This document shows positions 1 to 6,239 of a DNA stretch of 14,365 bases, piece by piece. The translations under genes and the position numbers were made by a program. The notes under the pieces are model-generated. The model was not told the DNA's origin and made no database searches. It was given only the letters and a program-made list of their open reading frames with translations. Every line of letters starts with the position of its first letter. The first letter of the stretch is position 1. The DNA is from Candidatus Margulisiibacteriota bacterium (GTDB lineage: Bacteria; Margulisbacteria; Termititenacia; Termititenacales; Termititenacaceae). The stretch is from assembly GCA_031267055.1 (NCBI GenBank), contig JAIRZV010000132.1:1-14365 (forward strand), in the 5' to 3' direction.

Positions 1-364
1 CGTATTTTTTTGTTCCGGTCAGTTTGGCCAAAATCTCCGTCTGGCCGTCATAACGATAGCCGGCCAAATGCAAAGCTTCTTTATTCAAAGGCGCGGTCAC
101 GATGGCGTCGAGGTGTCCGGTCAGAGCATCGCGCGCCGCCGCTTCAAGATATTTATACGCCGCGCGGCCGTTCTCCGCCGTGACCCGTCCTCGGCCGTAT
201 TCGCGCAATTGGCCAAAAGGGTCGCTGACCGGATTTTTCAAGCCGCGCAAAGCGGCCGGATAACCATAAACCACGCAGTCCTGATAACGTCCGGATTTAA
301 GCAGTTTGACAATGATCTCCGCGCCGACGCCATTGGGGTCGCCCATAGTAATACCGATACGCAT
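1..364 (-). CDS. pdxA: 4-hydroxythreonine-4-phosphate dehydrogenase PdxA, 5' part only
   Basis: PdxA oxidises 4-phosphohydroxy-L-threonine in the DXP-dependent route to pyridoxal phosphate, as a cytosolic metal- and NAD-dependent enzyme. The reverse complement reads MRIGITMGDPNGVGAE at the N-terminus, matching the family's GDPxGIGPE signature, and VTAPLNKEAL followed by AGYRYDGQTEILA near residues 94-115, matching the VTAPINKEA...GHTE.LA block. About 121 residues of the usual 330 or so are present, and the gene runs off the left edge. The start at 364 is the first ATG giving the conserved N-terminus. No Shine-Dalgarno is visible, but TATAAT lies on the minus strand at 379-374, nine bases before the ATG. 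It is divergent from the M23 gene. One substitution is notable: GQTE where GHTE is usual, so the metal-ligand region deserves an alignment check. Confidence 0.9.
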   Translation of the reverse strand, partial: MRIGITMGDPNGVGAEIIVKLLKSGRYQDCVVYGYPAALRGLKNPVSDPFGQLREYGRGRVTAENGRAAYKYLEAAARDALTGHLDAIVTAPLNKEALHLAGYRYDGQTEILAKLTGTKKY

Positions 365-427
365 ATTGGCGAAATTATAACATTTTGCGGAAGTATAAAA
401 ACGTCAAATTTTGGGTATATATTTCAC

Positions 428-1723
428 ATGAAACGCAATTATTTTACGCTGGTTTGGATCGGCGAAAGCCACTGCAATTTTAATTTGTCTTACACTTTTA
501 CGGCGCTGAGTTTAGGTCTGCTGGCCGGTTTGCTCGGCCTGTCGCTTTTGATCTGGCGCGGCCTGGACATTTCTGCGCTGGACGCTTATCAAAAAGTTCA
601 CTCGGATAATCAGCTGCTGCACGCCAAAGCGCATTTGCTTTACCAAAAAAACCGCGCGCTGGCCAAAAATAATTCCGGATTGACACAGGAAATCAAATTG
701 CTGGAAGCGCTGATCAGCGTGGAAGATGCCAATGTTTTTTATTTGAATTCCGATTACAAAAATGTGACGCTGGAAGAAAACACGCTCGGCTGGCGCGTGC
801 TGCAGTACAAATTAAAAATTGGCGAACGCGCGTTGTATGAATACACGGCTGACCGGCTGCGTCCCAAAGAGCATATAGCTCTGAAAGAAAAATTGGAATT
901 AGTACAGAGAAATATTGAAAAACTGATCCAGAGCAAACAATTCACGCCAAACATCAAAATCACAGAGCTGGCCGACAAAGAATATGTCGGGTTGGCCGGT
1001 GATCTGATCGTGCTGTCCGTGTCCAAAAAAGAAGCTTTTAATACGCAGACAGATGGCCGCGAAATCGCCGAGCGTTATAAAAAAGCTCTGCTCAAGGAAT
1101 TGAAAATCGCCAAAGACAACAAGCTCCTGCAGGAAACACCGCTGCTCGGTAGTATTAAAACTATCCGTCCCAACAGCGGTCTGGAAAATATTATTCAGCA
1201 GCTGGATTTTTGTCAAAAATTTAATCAAAATATTTTAGCCCAAAACAGCACGCTGGTCGCCGGCATTTACAGCAAGGCCATGGATTTCAAAAGTAATTAC
1301 GCGCGCACGCCGTCGATTTATCCGCTGCGCAATATTGAAATTTCTTCGCCTTACGGCTACCGCATTCACCCCGTGACCAACGCGGTGTCGATACATTACG
1401 GACTGGACATGGTCGCCATGCCGGGGACAAAAGTGCTGGCCACAGCCGACGGCCGCGTGACTTACGCCGGCTGGATCGGCGGCTACGGCATTGCGGTGCA
1501 GATACACCATGGTCTGGGCATCAGCACATTGTACGGACATTGCGATTCGGCATTGGTCAGCAAAGGACAATACGTGCGCAAAGGCCAGGCGGTCGCTCTG
1601 AGCGGCAATTCGGGTTTGAGCAATGGGCCGCATCTGCATTACGAAATCCGTCGCTGGAATGTCGCCATTGACCCGACTCCGTATCTCAAACGGGATATTT
1701 TTACGGCGAGCAAGGAATGGTAA
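428..1723 (+). CDS. M23-family (LytM-type) zinc metallopeptidase, membrane-anchored
   Basis: Predicted peptidoglycan endopeptidase, 431 aa. Residues about 21-43 form one hydrophobic segment after a short N-terminal tail, so the protein is probably anchored in the inner membrane with the rest outside. Residues about 50-270 are polar, helix-rich and partly coiled-coil-like. The C-terminal domain starts near SPYGYRIHP (about residue 307). It has the complete zinc site: His323 and Asp327 in HYGLD, and the HLH motif His402/His404, with the STLYGH block between them. The catalytic set is therefore intact, unlike the degenerate EnvC/NlpD-type activators. The open frame extends upstream to 68, but that part is antisense to pdxA. 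ATG 428 begins a sensible membrane anchor. The Shine-Dalgarno is weak (GGG at 413-415). The gene stands alone, divergent from pdxA, with tRNA genes after it. Confidence 0.9.
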   Translation: MKRNYFTLVWIGESHCNFNLSYTFTALSLGLLAGLLGLSLLIWRGLDISALDAYQKVHSDNQLLHAKAHLLYQKNRALAKNNSGLTQEIKLLEALISVEDANVFYLNSDYKNVTLEENTLGWRVLQYKLKIGERALYEYTADRLRPKEHIALKEKLELVQRNIEKLIQSKQFTPNIKITELADKEYVGLAGDLIVLSVSKKEAFNTQTDGREIAERYKKALLKELKIAKDNKLLQETPLLGSIKTIRPNSGLENIIQQLDFCQKFNQNILAQNSTLVAGIYSKAMDFKSNYARTPSIYPLRNIEISSPYGYRIHPVTNAVSIHYGLDMVAMPGTKVLATADGRVTYAGWIGGYGIAVQIHHGLGISTLYGHCDSALVSKGQYVRKGQAVALSGNSGLSNGPHLHYEIRRWNVAIDPTPYLKRDIFTASKEW

Positions 1724-1743
1724 CGTGAAATTCACGGGCAAAT

Positions 1744-1772
1744 TTGTCTAACCTCACGCAATCAGTTATAAT
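1744..1772 (+). promoter_or_regulatory. sigma70-type promoter for the tRNA-Tyr/tRNA-Arg unit
   Basis: A -35 box TTGTCT (1744-1749) and a perfect -10 box TATAAT (1767-1772) are separated by 17 bp. Transcription would start near 1779, about 15 nt before the first tRNA base. Confidence 0.75.
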
Positions 1773-1793
1773 TCTTTTCGTTGTTTTCTGGAT

Positions 1794-1879
1794 GGACAGG
1801 TGCTGGAGTGGCTAATCAGGACAGACTGTAAATCTGTTGGCGCAAGCCTACGAAGGTTCGAATCCTTCCCTGTCCACCA
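1794..1879 (+). tRNA. tRNA-Tyr(GTA)
   Basis: Class II tRNA with a long variable arm. The 7-bp acceptor stem pairs GGACAGG (1794-1800) with CCTGTCC (1869-1875). The anticodon stem ACAGA/TCTGT encloses the loop CTGTAAA with anticodon GTA at 1828-1830. The variable arm has a GGC/GCC stem (1839-1841/1846-1848) and the T arm is GAAGG-TTCGAAT-CCTTC. The discriminator is A1876, and a CCA end is encoded at 1877-1879. The tyrosine identity follows from the GTA anticodon together with the long variable arm. It is probably co-transcribed with the tRNA-Arg that starts 9 nt later. Confidence 0.97.
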
Positions 1880-1888
1880 AATATTTTT

Positions 1889-1961
1889 GCGCCTGTAGCT
1901 CAGTGGATAGAGCGTCAGCCTCCGGAGCTGGATGTCGCACGTTCGACTCGTGTCAGGCGCA
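1889..1961 (+). tRNA. tRNA-Arg(CCG)
   Basis: Complete cloverleaf. The acceptor stem pairs GCGCCTG (1889-1895) with CAGGCGC (1954-1960), and the D stem pairs GCTC with GAGC. The anticodon stem has a T-G pair at its base and the loop CTCCGGA, giving anticodon CCG at 1922-1924, which reads the arginine codon CGG. The T arm is GCACG-TTCGACT-CGTGT and the discriminator is A1961. The next bases are CTTG, so no CCA is encoded, unlike the neighbouring tRNA-Tyr. Its 3' end, from 1947, plus four following bases is duplicated at 2037-2055. Confidence 0.96.
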
Positions 1962-1965
1962 CTTG
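1947..1965 (+). repeat. att-like direct repeat, copy 1 (tRNA-Arg 3' end plus 4 nt)
   Basis: The 19 bases CTCGTGTCAGGCGCACTTG cover the second half of the T arm, the 3' acceptor strand, the discriminator and four bases beyond the tRNA. An identical copy lies 90 bp downstream. The identity continues past the tRNA end, so it is not explained by tRNA structure alone. A tRNA 3' end is the classic target of tyrosine-recombinase integration. No integrase is in this window, so the att reading is inference. Confidence 0.7.
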
Positions 1966-2036
1966 TTTCATTACACTATTGGAAAAAGATAATACCTTTC
2001 TAACACTGATGGAGCACGAGCGCGAAGCGCGAAGTC

Positions 2037-2055
2037 CTCGTGTCAGGCGCACTTG
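2037..2055 (+). repeat. att-like direct repeat, copy 2 (orphan tRNA-Arg 3' end)
   Basis: Exact 19-bp copy of 1947-1965 with no complete tRNA upstream of it. Just before it, GCACGAG (from 2013) can pair with CTCGTGT (2037-2043), as in the real T stem, but the T loop is replaced by a longer GCGCGAA-rich sequence. Bases 2006-2019 also loosely resemble the tRNA just before its T arm. This looks like a decayed or rearranged 3' fragment of the tRNA-Arg. Confidence 0.65.
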
Positions 2056-2118
2056 ATATTTCGGCAAATATCAACCCGCATGTAAAGAAAACGGCAGTTT
2101 GTTTTTTTTACCAAATCA

Positions 2119-2469
2119 TTATTTATCTCGAAAATTGCTAAAGAACTGCAGGCAGAGAAATTGATTTTCCTGTTTCATTTTGCGGAAAATGGCGAGCATC
2201 TGTTTTTCCAGGAAGCTAGGTTTAGCCAGTTTTTCCTCGGACAGTTTATAGTCTTGAAAAAAGTACTCCAGCGGCACGCCGTAAAATCTGGCTAGCTTGC
2301 AGAGCACTTCCAGACGCGGCGCGTTTTTGGTGCCTTTTTCCAGGTAAACATAGCCGGAAAAATCAATGTCGGCCAAACCGGTCAAAACTTCGATGGTCAA
2401 ACCTCTTTTCCGGCGCAGATCTTTCAGGCGCTTGCTGATGTGTGTTCGTAATTGCTTGATATCATTCAT
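2119..2469 (-). CDS. XRE/Cro-C1-type HTH transcriptional regulator
   Basis: Small DNA-binding protein, 116 aa. Residues about 12-71 form a complete Cro/C1-type helix-turn-helix domain (KRLKDLRRKRGLTIEVLTG, then the GYVYLEKGTKNAPRLE recognition-helix region, then LCKLARFYGVPLEYFF). A short basic, helical tail of about 45 residues follows, possibly for dimerisation. ATG 2469 is preferred over the in-frame GTG at 2481, because AGGTGG lies 8 nt before the ATG and overlaps that GTG. The region 2486-2500, just upstream, holds two CTTAAG sites that suit autoregulation. It is divergent from the tail-collar gene, whose control is the most likely other role. Its exact targets cannot be read from the sequence. 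Confidence 0.85.
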   Translation of the reverse strand: MNDIKQLRTHISKRLKDLRRKRGLTIEVLTGLADIDFSGYVYLEKGTKNAPRLEVLCKLARFYGVPLEYFFQDYKLSEEKLAKPSFLEKQMLAIFRKMKQENQFLCLQFFSNFRDK

Positions 2470-2485
2470 GTTGCCAGCCACCTAA

Positions 2486-2500
2486 CTTAAGTATCTTAAG
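2486..2500. promoter_or_regulatory. candidate operator: paired CTTAAG palindromes
   Basis: Two CTTAAG hexamers (2486-2491 and 2495-2500) are separated by three bases and are themselves arranged as an inverted repeat centred on 2493. They sit directly upstream of the XRE regulator's ribosome-binding site, where an autoregulatory site would be expected. Binding by that regulator is inference. Confidence 0.45.
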
Positions 2501-2535
2501 AATCAATCTCGACATTTTTATTGTCTTTTACAATA

Positions 2536-2563
2536 TTGATAAAAACAATATATGTGCTATAAT
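2536..2563 (+). promoter_or_regulatory. strong sigma70-type promoter for the tail-collar gene
   Basis: -35 box TTGATA (2536-2541), 16-bp spacer, then a perfect -10 box TATAAT (2558-2563) preceded by TG at 2555-2556, an extended -10. The start would be near 2570, giving a leader of about 97 nt before the ATG at 2667. Confidence 0.75.
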
Positions 2564-2585
2564 ATTTCTGAGCAAAAGCTTAAAA

Positions 2586-2637
2586 AAGGAGGATTTATCC
2601 AACCATAACATCAGCCAAACTTTTTATTACGTAATAA
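2586..2637 (+). promoter_or_regulatory. leader with a spare Shine-Dalgarno and a 14-bp palindrome
   Basis: The leader carries AAGGAGG at 2586-2592 with no ATG, GTG or TTG at a usable distance. It also has a perfect palindrome TTATTACGTAATAA at 2624-2637. The real ribosome-binding site, AGGAGGG at 2656-2662, is separate. The palindrome could be an operator or an RNA hairpin. The frame from 2593 has 13 sense codons and its stop falls inside the palindrome, but it has no conventional start codon. Confidence 0.35.
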
Positions 2638-2666
2638 CAAACATAGCAAAACAATAGGAGGGCTTT

Positions 2667-3692
2667 ATGGCAAATGATTACACAGATAAATTTGAGGGGA
2701 CGCCGTATTTCATTAAAAAAGGCGAACAGCTTTCCGCGGCGGGTATGACCGCGGCGCTGAATACCAAAGAAAAGGTGGCGAATAAAAAAGATACTATAAA
2801 TAATAGTTCTATAGAATATCCTTCATCGAAAGCGGTTTCTGACGCTCTGTCCAGCAAACAAAATAAGGTCGCCGCAGGCACACTCAAAGATATCTTGGCT
2901 TATTCCGGCACGGCGGGAACATTTGACATACTGGCTAGAACCACATCCATGAACAGTGCGGAAAATGCCAGTGATAACAGTATACCTACGGAAAAAGCAG
3001 TAGCAACTGCTTTGAACAGCAAGCTTAGCTCCAGCGACCTGACCACATTGCGAAACGATATAAGCGCCTTACAAACTGCTGTCGGCGGTAAACAGGACAG
3101 CTTGACCACTGCTCAACAGAGCGCGGTGGACAGCGGCATTACCGCTAGCAAAGTATCTTCTTATGACAGTTATTTTGCAAATTTAAGTTTTTTCCCGAAA
3201 GGCACGATACTGGCTTTCAGCAAAACCGCTTGGGAGGATGATACAAGCGACGATTTCCGGAGGATCTGGAAGGTCTGCAATGCCGCCAATCACGCTGCTA
3301 ACTCAAGCATACCCGATTTGACAAATAAATTCTTACGCGGCGGCAACCCTGATGATTATGGCGCAACCGGCAACGGCACGGTTACTTTGTCGGCAGCCAA
3401 TTTGCCCGCGCATAAACACAACATTACAGACAAAACGCACTACCATACACCGAGGAATGGGTATATATCTGAGACTACTGGGAGTAGCGGAGGCTGGAAC
3501 AACGTGAAAAGTTTTGTACTAGATGAAAAGAATTATACGGGTGGCTTGCCTTCAGGATTTGACCTCGATAATGTCCGCACCGCGAATTCATACTCAGGGA
3601 TTACCAGCACTGAAAACAATACTGGTGGCGGTCAGTCTTTCGATGTGGTGCCAGCTTACTATACAGTTATATATATTATAAAAATATTGTAA
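2667..3692 (+). CDS. orphan phage tail-collar/tail-fibre-like protein
   Basis: 341 aa, no signal peptide or membrane segment. Residues 1-170 are a low-complexity, probably trimeric stalk. It contains two fibre-type pseudo-repeats of the form nSIp..KAV..AL.SK (about 46-64 and 102-119), as seen in phage tail fibres. Residues about 178-341 are a tail-collar-type tip: KGTILAFSKTAW, IPDLTNKFLRGG, LPAHKHN, and the terminal GGGQSFDVVPAYYTVIYIIK. Two HxH motifs (HKH 249-251, HYH 258-260) recall the metal-binding HxH sites of trimeric phage fibre tips. The start is fixed by AGGAGGG 4 nt before the ATG. No baseplate, tube, chaperone, lysis or integrase gene is nearby, so this is an orphan receptor-binding-type protein. 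It could be a phage remnant, a moron or a domesticated adhesin. Confidence 0.8.
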   Translation: MANDYTDKFEGTPYFIKKGEQLSAAGMTAALNTKEKVANKKDTINNSSIEYPSSKAVSDALSSKQNKVAAGTLKDILAYSGTAGTFDILARTTSMNSAENASDNSIPTEKAVATALNSKLSSSDLTTLRNDISALQTAVGGKQDSLTTAQQSAVDSGITASKVSSYDSYFANLSFFPKGTILAFSKTAWEDDTSDDFRRIWKVCNAANHAANSSIPDLTNKFLRGGNPDDYGATGNGTVTLSAANLPAHKHNITDKTHYHTPRNGYISETTGSSGGWNNVKSFVLDEKNYTGGLPSGFDLDNVRTANSYSGITSTENNTGGGQSFDVVPAYYTVIYIIKIL

Positions 3693-3715
3693 AAGTAACC
3701 ATTGCCGATGGATAG

Positions 3716-5848
3716 CTAGTTGATAAATTTTCCGGTTTCGCGTTTGGCTAAGCTCAGCTGTTCTTTAATCGCCCGCAATAAATTGAGCGACGGCTGCGGC
3801 AGGCGGCCAAAACGGTCTCTTAATTCCTGCTCGATATTTTCCACATCCTGCGCGGTTTTGGAATCCATGATGCGGCGGTAAAAAGAAATGCGCAAAATTT
3901 CTTCTTCCATGTAATCCTGCGGCAAATAATTTTCCTGCTTGGCTGGCAGACGGAAAATTTGTTCTTCTTCGAGCTTTTCGCCACGTACCTCGCGCACGGA
4001 ATCTTCGAGTATTTTGTTGTACAGAGTAAAGCCGACATTTTGTACAAAACCGGATTGCTGCGTCCCCAGAATATTTCCCGAGCCGCGAATTTCCAGATCA
4101 CGCATCGCCAGACGATAGCCAGCGCCGAGCATTGTAAATTCTTTGAGCGCGTGCAGTCGCGCTTCAGCATCGGGATTCAAAATCGCCGCGGCCGGATAAA
4201 ACAGATAAGCGTAAGCCTGCTGCGCGCTACGCCCCACGCGGCCGCGGATCTGATGCAGTTGCGCCAGACCAAAATGATCGGCATTCAAAACAATGATCGT
4301 ATTCGCGCCCGGAATATCAATGCCGTTTTCGATGATCGTCGTGCAAAGCAGAATATCCACCCTGCGCTCAACAAAATCCAGCACAGCCTGCTCCAATTTA
4401 TGTTTCGGCATTTTGCCATGCGACAGGACGAGGCGCGCAGCGGGCACAAACTCTTGGATTTTGGTCTGCCAGTACGGCAAAGATTTTATGTCATTGTTCA
4501 AAACAAAAATCTGCCCGCCGCGCTCCAACTCGCGGTCCAGCGCCGCTTTTAATTTCTCCGGCACGTATTCGGCCAGAATAGTTTTGATCGGTCGGCGGTG
4601 TTTGGGCGGCGTGCGCAAAAGACTAATATCACGCATACCGGACAGCGAAAGATACAGCGTGCGCGGTATCGGCGTGGCGGAAAGCGTGAGAATGTCCACA
4701 TTGACTGTGAGTTTTTTAATAAACTCTTTGTGCTCCACACCGAAACGCTGCTCTTCGTCCACTACCAACAAACCCAGATTTTGAAAAGCGACGTCTTTTT
4801 GCAACAGACGATGCGTGCCGATCACAATATTCGTCTGGCCGGATTTTAGTTTTTTGATAATATTGCGGTTTTCCGCCGGCGTATGAAAACGCGAAAGCAT
4901 TTGAATATCCAAAGCGTATTTTTTAAAACGCGCCTGAAAATTATGATAATGCTGGCTGACCAAAATTGTCGTCGGCGCCAGCACGGCCACTTGTCGGCCA
5001 GCCATAGCCATTTTGAAAGCCGCGCGCAAAGCGATTTCCGTCTTGCCGAAACCCACATCGCCGCAGATCAATCTGTCCATCGGGAAAGACGCTTCCATAT
5101 CCTGCTTGACCGCCGTGATCGCTCTGGCCTGATCCGGCGTTTCCGCAAAAGGAAAATCCGCCTCTACCAAAAGCTGCTGCTCGGTATCTTCCGGGCAGGC
5201 CCAGCCTTTGGTCATTTTGCGCAGGCGGTATAGATTAAATAATTCCAGCGCGATATTTTTGGCCGCGGTTTTGGCTTTTTGCTTGGCTTTTTCCCAAGCG
5301 CCGGAGCCGGAGCTCAAATTGGTCAATGCCGGACGCAGATCACCGGCGGAATAACGGTGCAAAAGTTTAGACTGTGTGAGCGGCACAAAAATCGTCTGCG
5401 TGTCCGCGAATTGCAATTCATAATATTCGCCAGCCACCGAGTGTTCGCGTTTATATTTTAGTCCGCGGAAAATCGCCACGCCGTAATTTTCATGCACCAC
5501 ATAATCGCCCGGCTGAAAATCCGGCAGCAAATAATCTTCGTTTTCCCGAAAATCCGTGTCACGGGTCAGCGCATCGAGCTGCGGCTGATAGGCGTTGATC
5601 TCCACAAAGTCCAGCTGGCGCAAAGAACGCTGATCCTGAATATTAAAAGAGCGGATCGATTCCAGCAAATTGTCCAGAAATTCCAGGCGCAACGGCGTGA
5701 CATGCCCCTGCGGATAAATATCGATAATTCCGCCGCGCACAGCCAGCTCACCACGGTCTACGACCAGCTCCACGCGGTGATAATTCAGAGCGGTCAGCTC
5801 CGCGGCCAAACGAGAAAAATCGTACTCCTGCCCCCGTGTGAGTTTCAT
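3716..5848 (-). CDS. mfd: compact transcription-repair coupling factor Mfd, lacking D1 and D3
   Basis: Mfd pushes stalled RNA polymerase off damaged DNA and recruits UvrA. This protein has 710 aa against roughly 1,100-1,180 in typical members. It starts at a UvrB-like D2 module (residues about 1-90; GELAVRGGIIDIYP), whose Arg38 and Arg54 align with E. coli Arg165 and Arg181, reported to contact UvrA. It then passes within about 30 residues to the RNAP-interacting domain (GDYVVHENYGVAIFRG, from about 114). The translocase is complete: Walker A GDVGFGKT (263-270), DEEQ box (364-367), LSATPIPRT, QIRGRVGRS (533-541) and the TRG region (GYRLAMRDLEIRGSGNILG). D7 stops about 30 residues after RDRFGRLP, shorter than usual. 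ATG 5848 overlaps the upstream stop (TGATG), so translation is probably coupled. D1a, D1b and D3 are absent. Confidence 0.9.
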   Translation of the reverse strand: MKLTRGQEYDFSRLAAELTALNYHRVELVVDRGELAVRGGIIDIYPQGHVTPLRLEFLDNLLESIRSFNIQDQRSLRQLDFVEINAYQPQLDALTRDTDFRENEDYLLPDFQPGDYVVHENYGVAIFRGLKYKREHSVAGEYYELQFADTQTIFVPLTQSKLLHRYSAGDLRPALTNLSSGSGAWEKAKQKAKTAAKNIALELFNLYRLRKMTKGWACPEDTEQQLLVEADFPFAETPDQARAITAVKQDMEASFPMDRLICGDVGFGKTEIALRAAFKMAMAGRQVAVLAPTTILVSQHYHNFQARFKKYALDIQMLSRFHTPAENRNIIKKLKSGQTNIVIGTHRLLQKDVAFQNLGLLVVDEEQRFGVEHKEFIKKLTVNVDILTLSATPIPRTLYLSLSGMRDISLLRTPPKHRRPIKTILAEYVPEKLKAALDRELERGGQIFVLNNDIKSLPYWQTKIQEFVPAARLVLSHGKMPKHKLEQAVLDFVERRVDILLCTTIIENGIDIPGANTIIVLNADHFGLAQLHQIRGRVGRSAQQAYAYLFYPAAAILNPDAEARLHALKEFTMLGAGYRLAMRDLEIRGSGNILGTQQSGFVQNVGFTLYNKILEDSVREVRGEKLEEEQIFRLPAKQENYLPQDYMEEEILRISFYRRIMDSKTAQDVENIEQELRDRFGRLPQPSLNLLRAIKEQLSLAKRETGKFIN

Positions 5849-6216
5849 CAACTACGCGAGATCAAAACAACGCCCAGCATGATAACCAGCACGCCCAGCC
5901 AGCGCGCTGGCGAAACTGCTTCTTGAAAAAGAAAAAACGAGGCCAGCAGCACGACCGCGTAGCCCAAACTGAGCATCGGATAGGCCACGCTCAATTCCAC
6001 ACGGGACAAAACGATCATCCAAAACAGCGACGACAAAAAATAAAAAGCAAAACCGGCAAAGACCCACGGGTTGGTGAAAGCGCGCACAAATTGCGGCAGG
6101 ATTTGCTGCCAATCAGTAAAATTAAATTGCCCGACCATCCCCATGCCTTTTTTCAAAAACAATTGCCCGACTACGCCGATCAACACCGGCACCAGCACCA
6201 ATAATATTGTCTGCAT
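5848..6216 (-). CDS. small four-TM EamA/EmrE-like (ArnE/ArnF-type) membrane protein
   Basis: 122 aa with four hydrophobic helices at about 2-20, 50-70, 79-98 and 104-120. This is the half-size drug/metabolite transporter fold of SMR pumps and of ArnE/ArnF, which move undecaprenyl-linked aminoarabinose across the inner membrane. GQLFLKKGM in helix 1 and ELSVAYPMLSLGYAVVLL in helix 3 fit that group. ATG 6216 is chosen because AAAGGAGG precedes it; the longer reading to 6243 would have no such site. It lies 23 nt after a polyprenyl-phosphate sugar transferase gene, which makes a lipid-linked sugar flippase or homodimeric carrier more plausible than a drug pump. The substrate cannot be read from the sequence. 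Confidence 0.8.
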   Translation of the reverse strand: MQTILLVLVPVLIGVVGQLFLKKGMGMVGQFNFTDWQQILPQFVRAFTNPWVFAGFAFYFLSSLFWMIVLSRVELSVAYPMLSLGYAVVLLASFFLFQEAVSPARWLGVLVIMLGVVLISRS

Positions 6217-6239
6217 ATAGCCTCCTTTTTTAGTCATAA

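Noticed and set aside
68..427. Upstream extension of the M23 peptidase frame
   Set aside because: It is antisense to the conserved 5' part of pdxA. The peptidase's membrane anchor starts naturally at ATG 428.
2055..2072. GATATTT-CGGC-AAATATC hairpin as a terminator for the tRNA unit
   Set aside because: The stem is A+T-rich and is followed by AACCCGC, with no T run. The run of T at 2102-2109 is too far away and has only a weak 4-bp stem before it.
2667..3692. Tail-collar protein as a variable target of a diversity-generating retroelement
   Set aside because: No reverse transcriptase, template repeat or C-type-lectin variable-region signature in the window. The C-terminus is an ordinary collar-type end.
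3699..3711. CCAT...ATGG hairpin between the convergent tail-collar and mfd genes as a terminator
   Set aside because: Only a 4-bp stem and no following T run on either strand.
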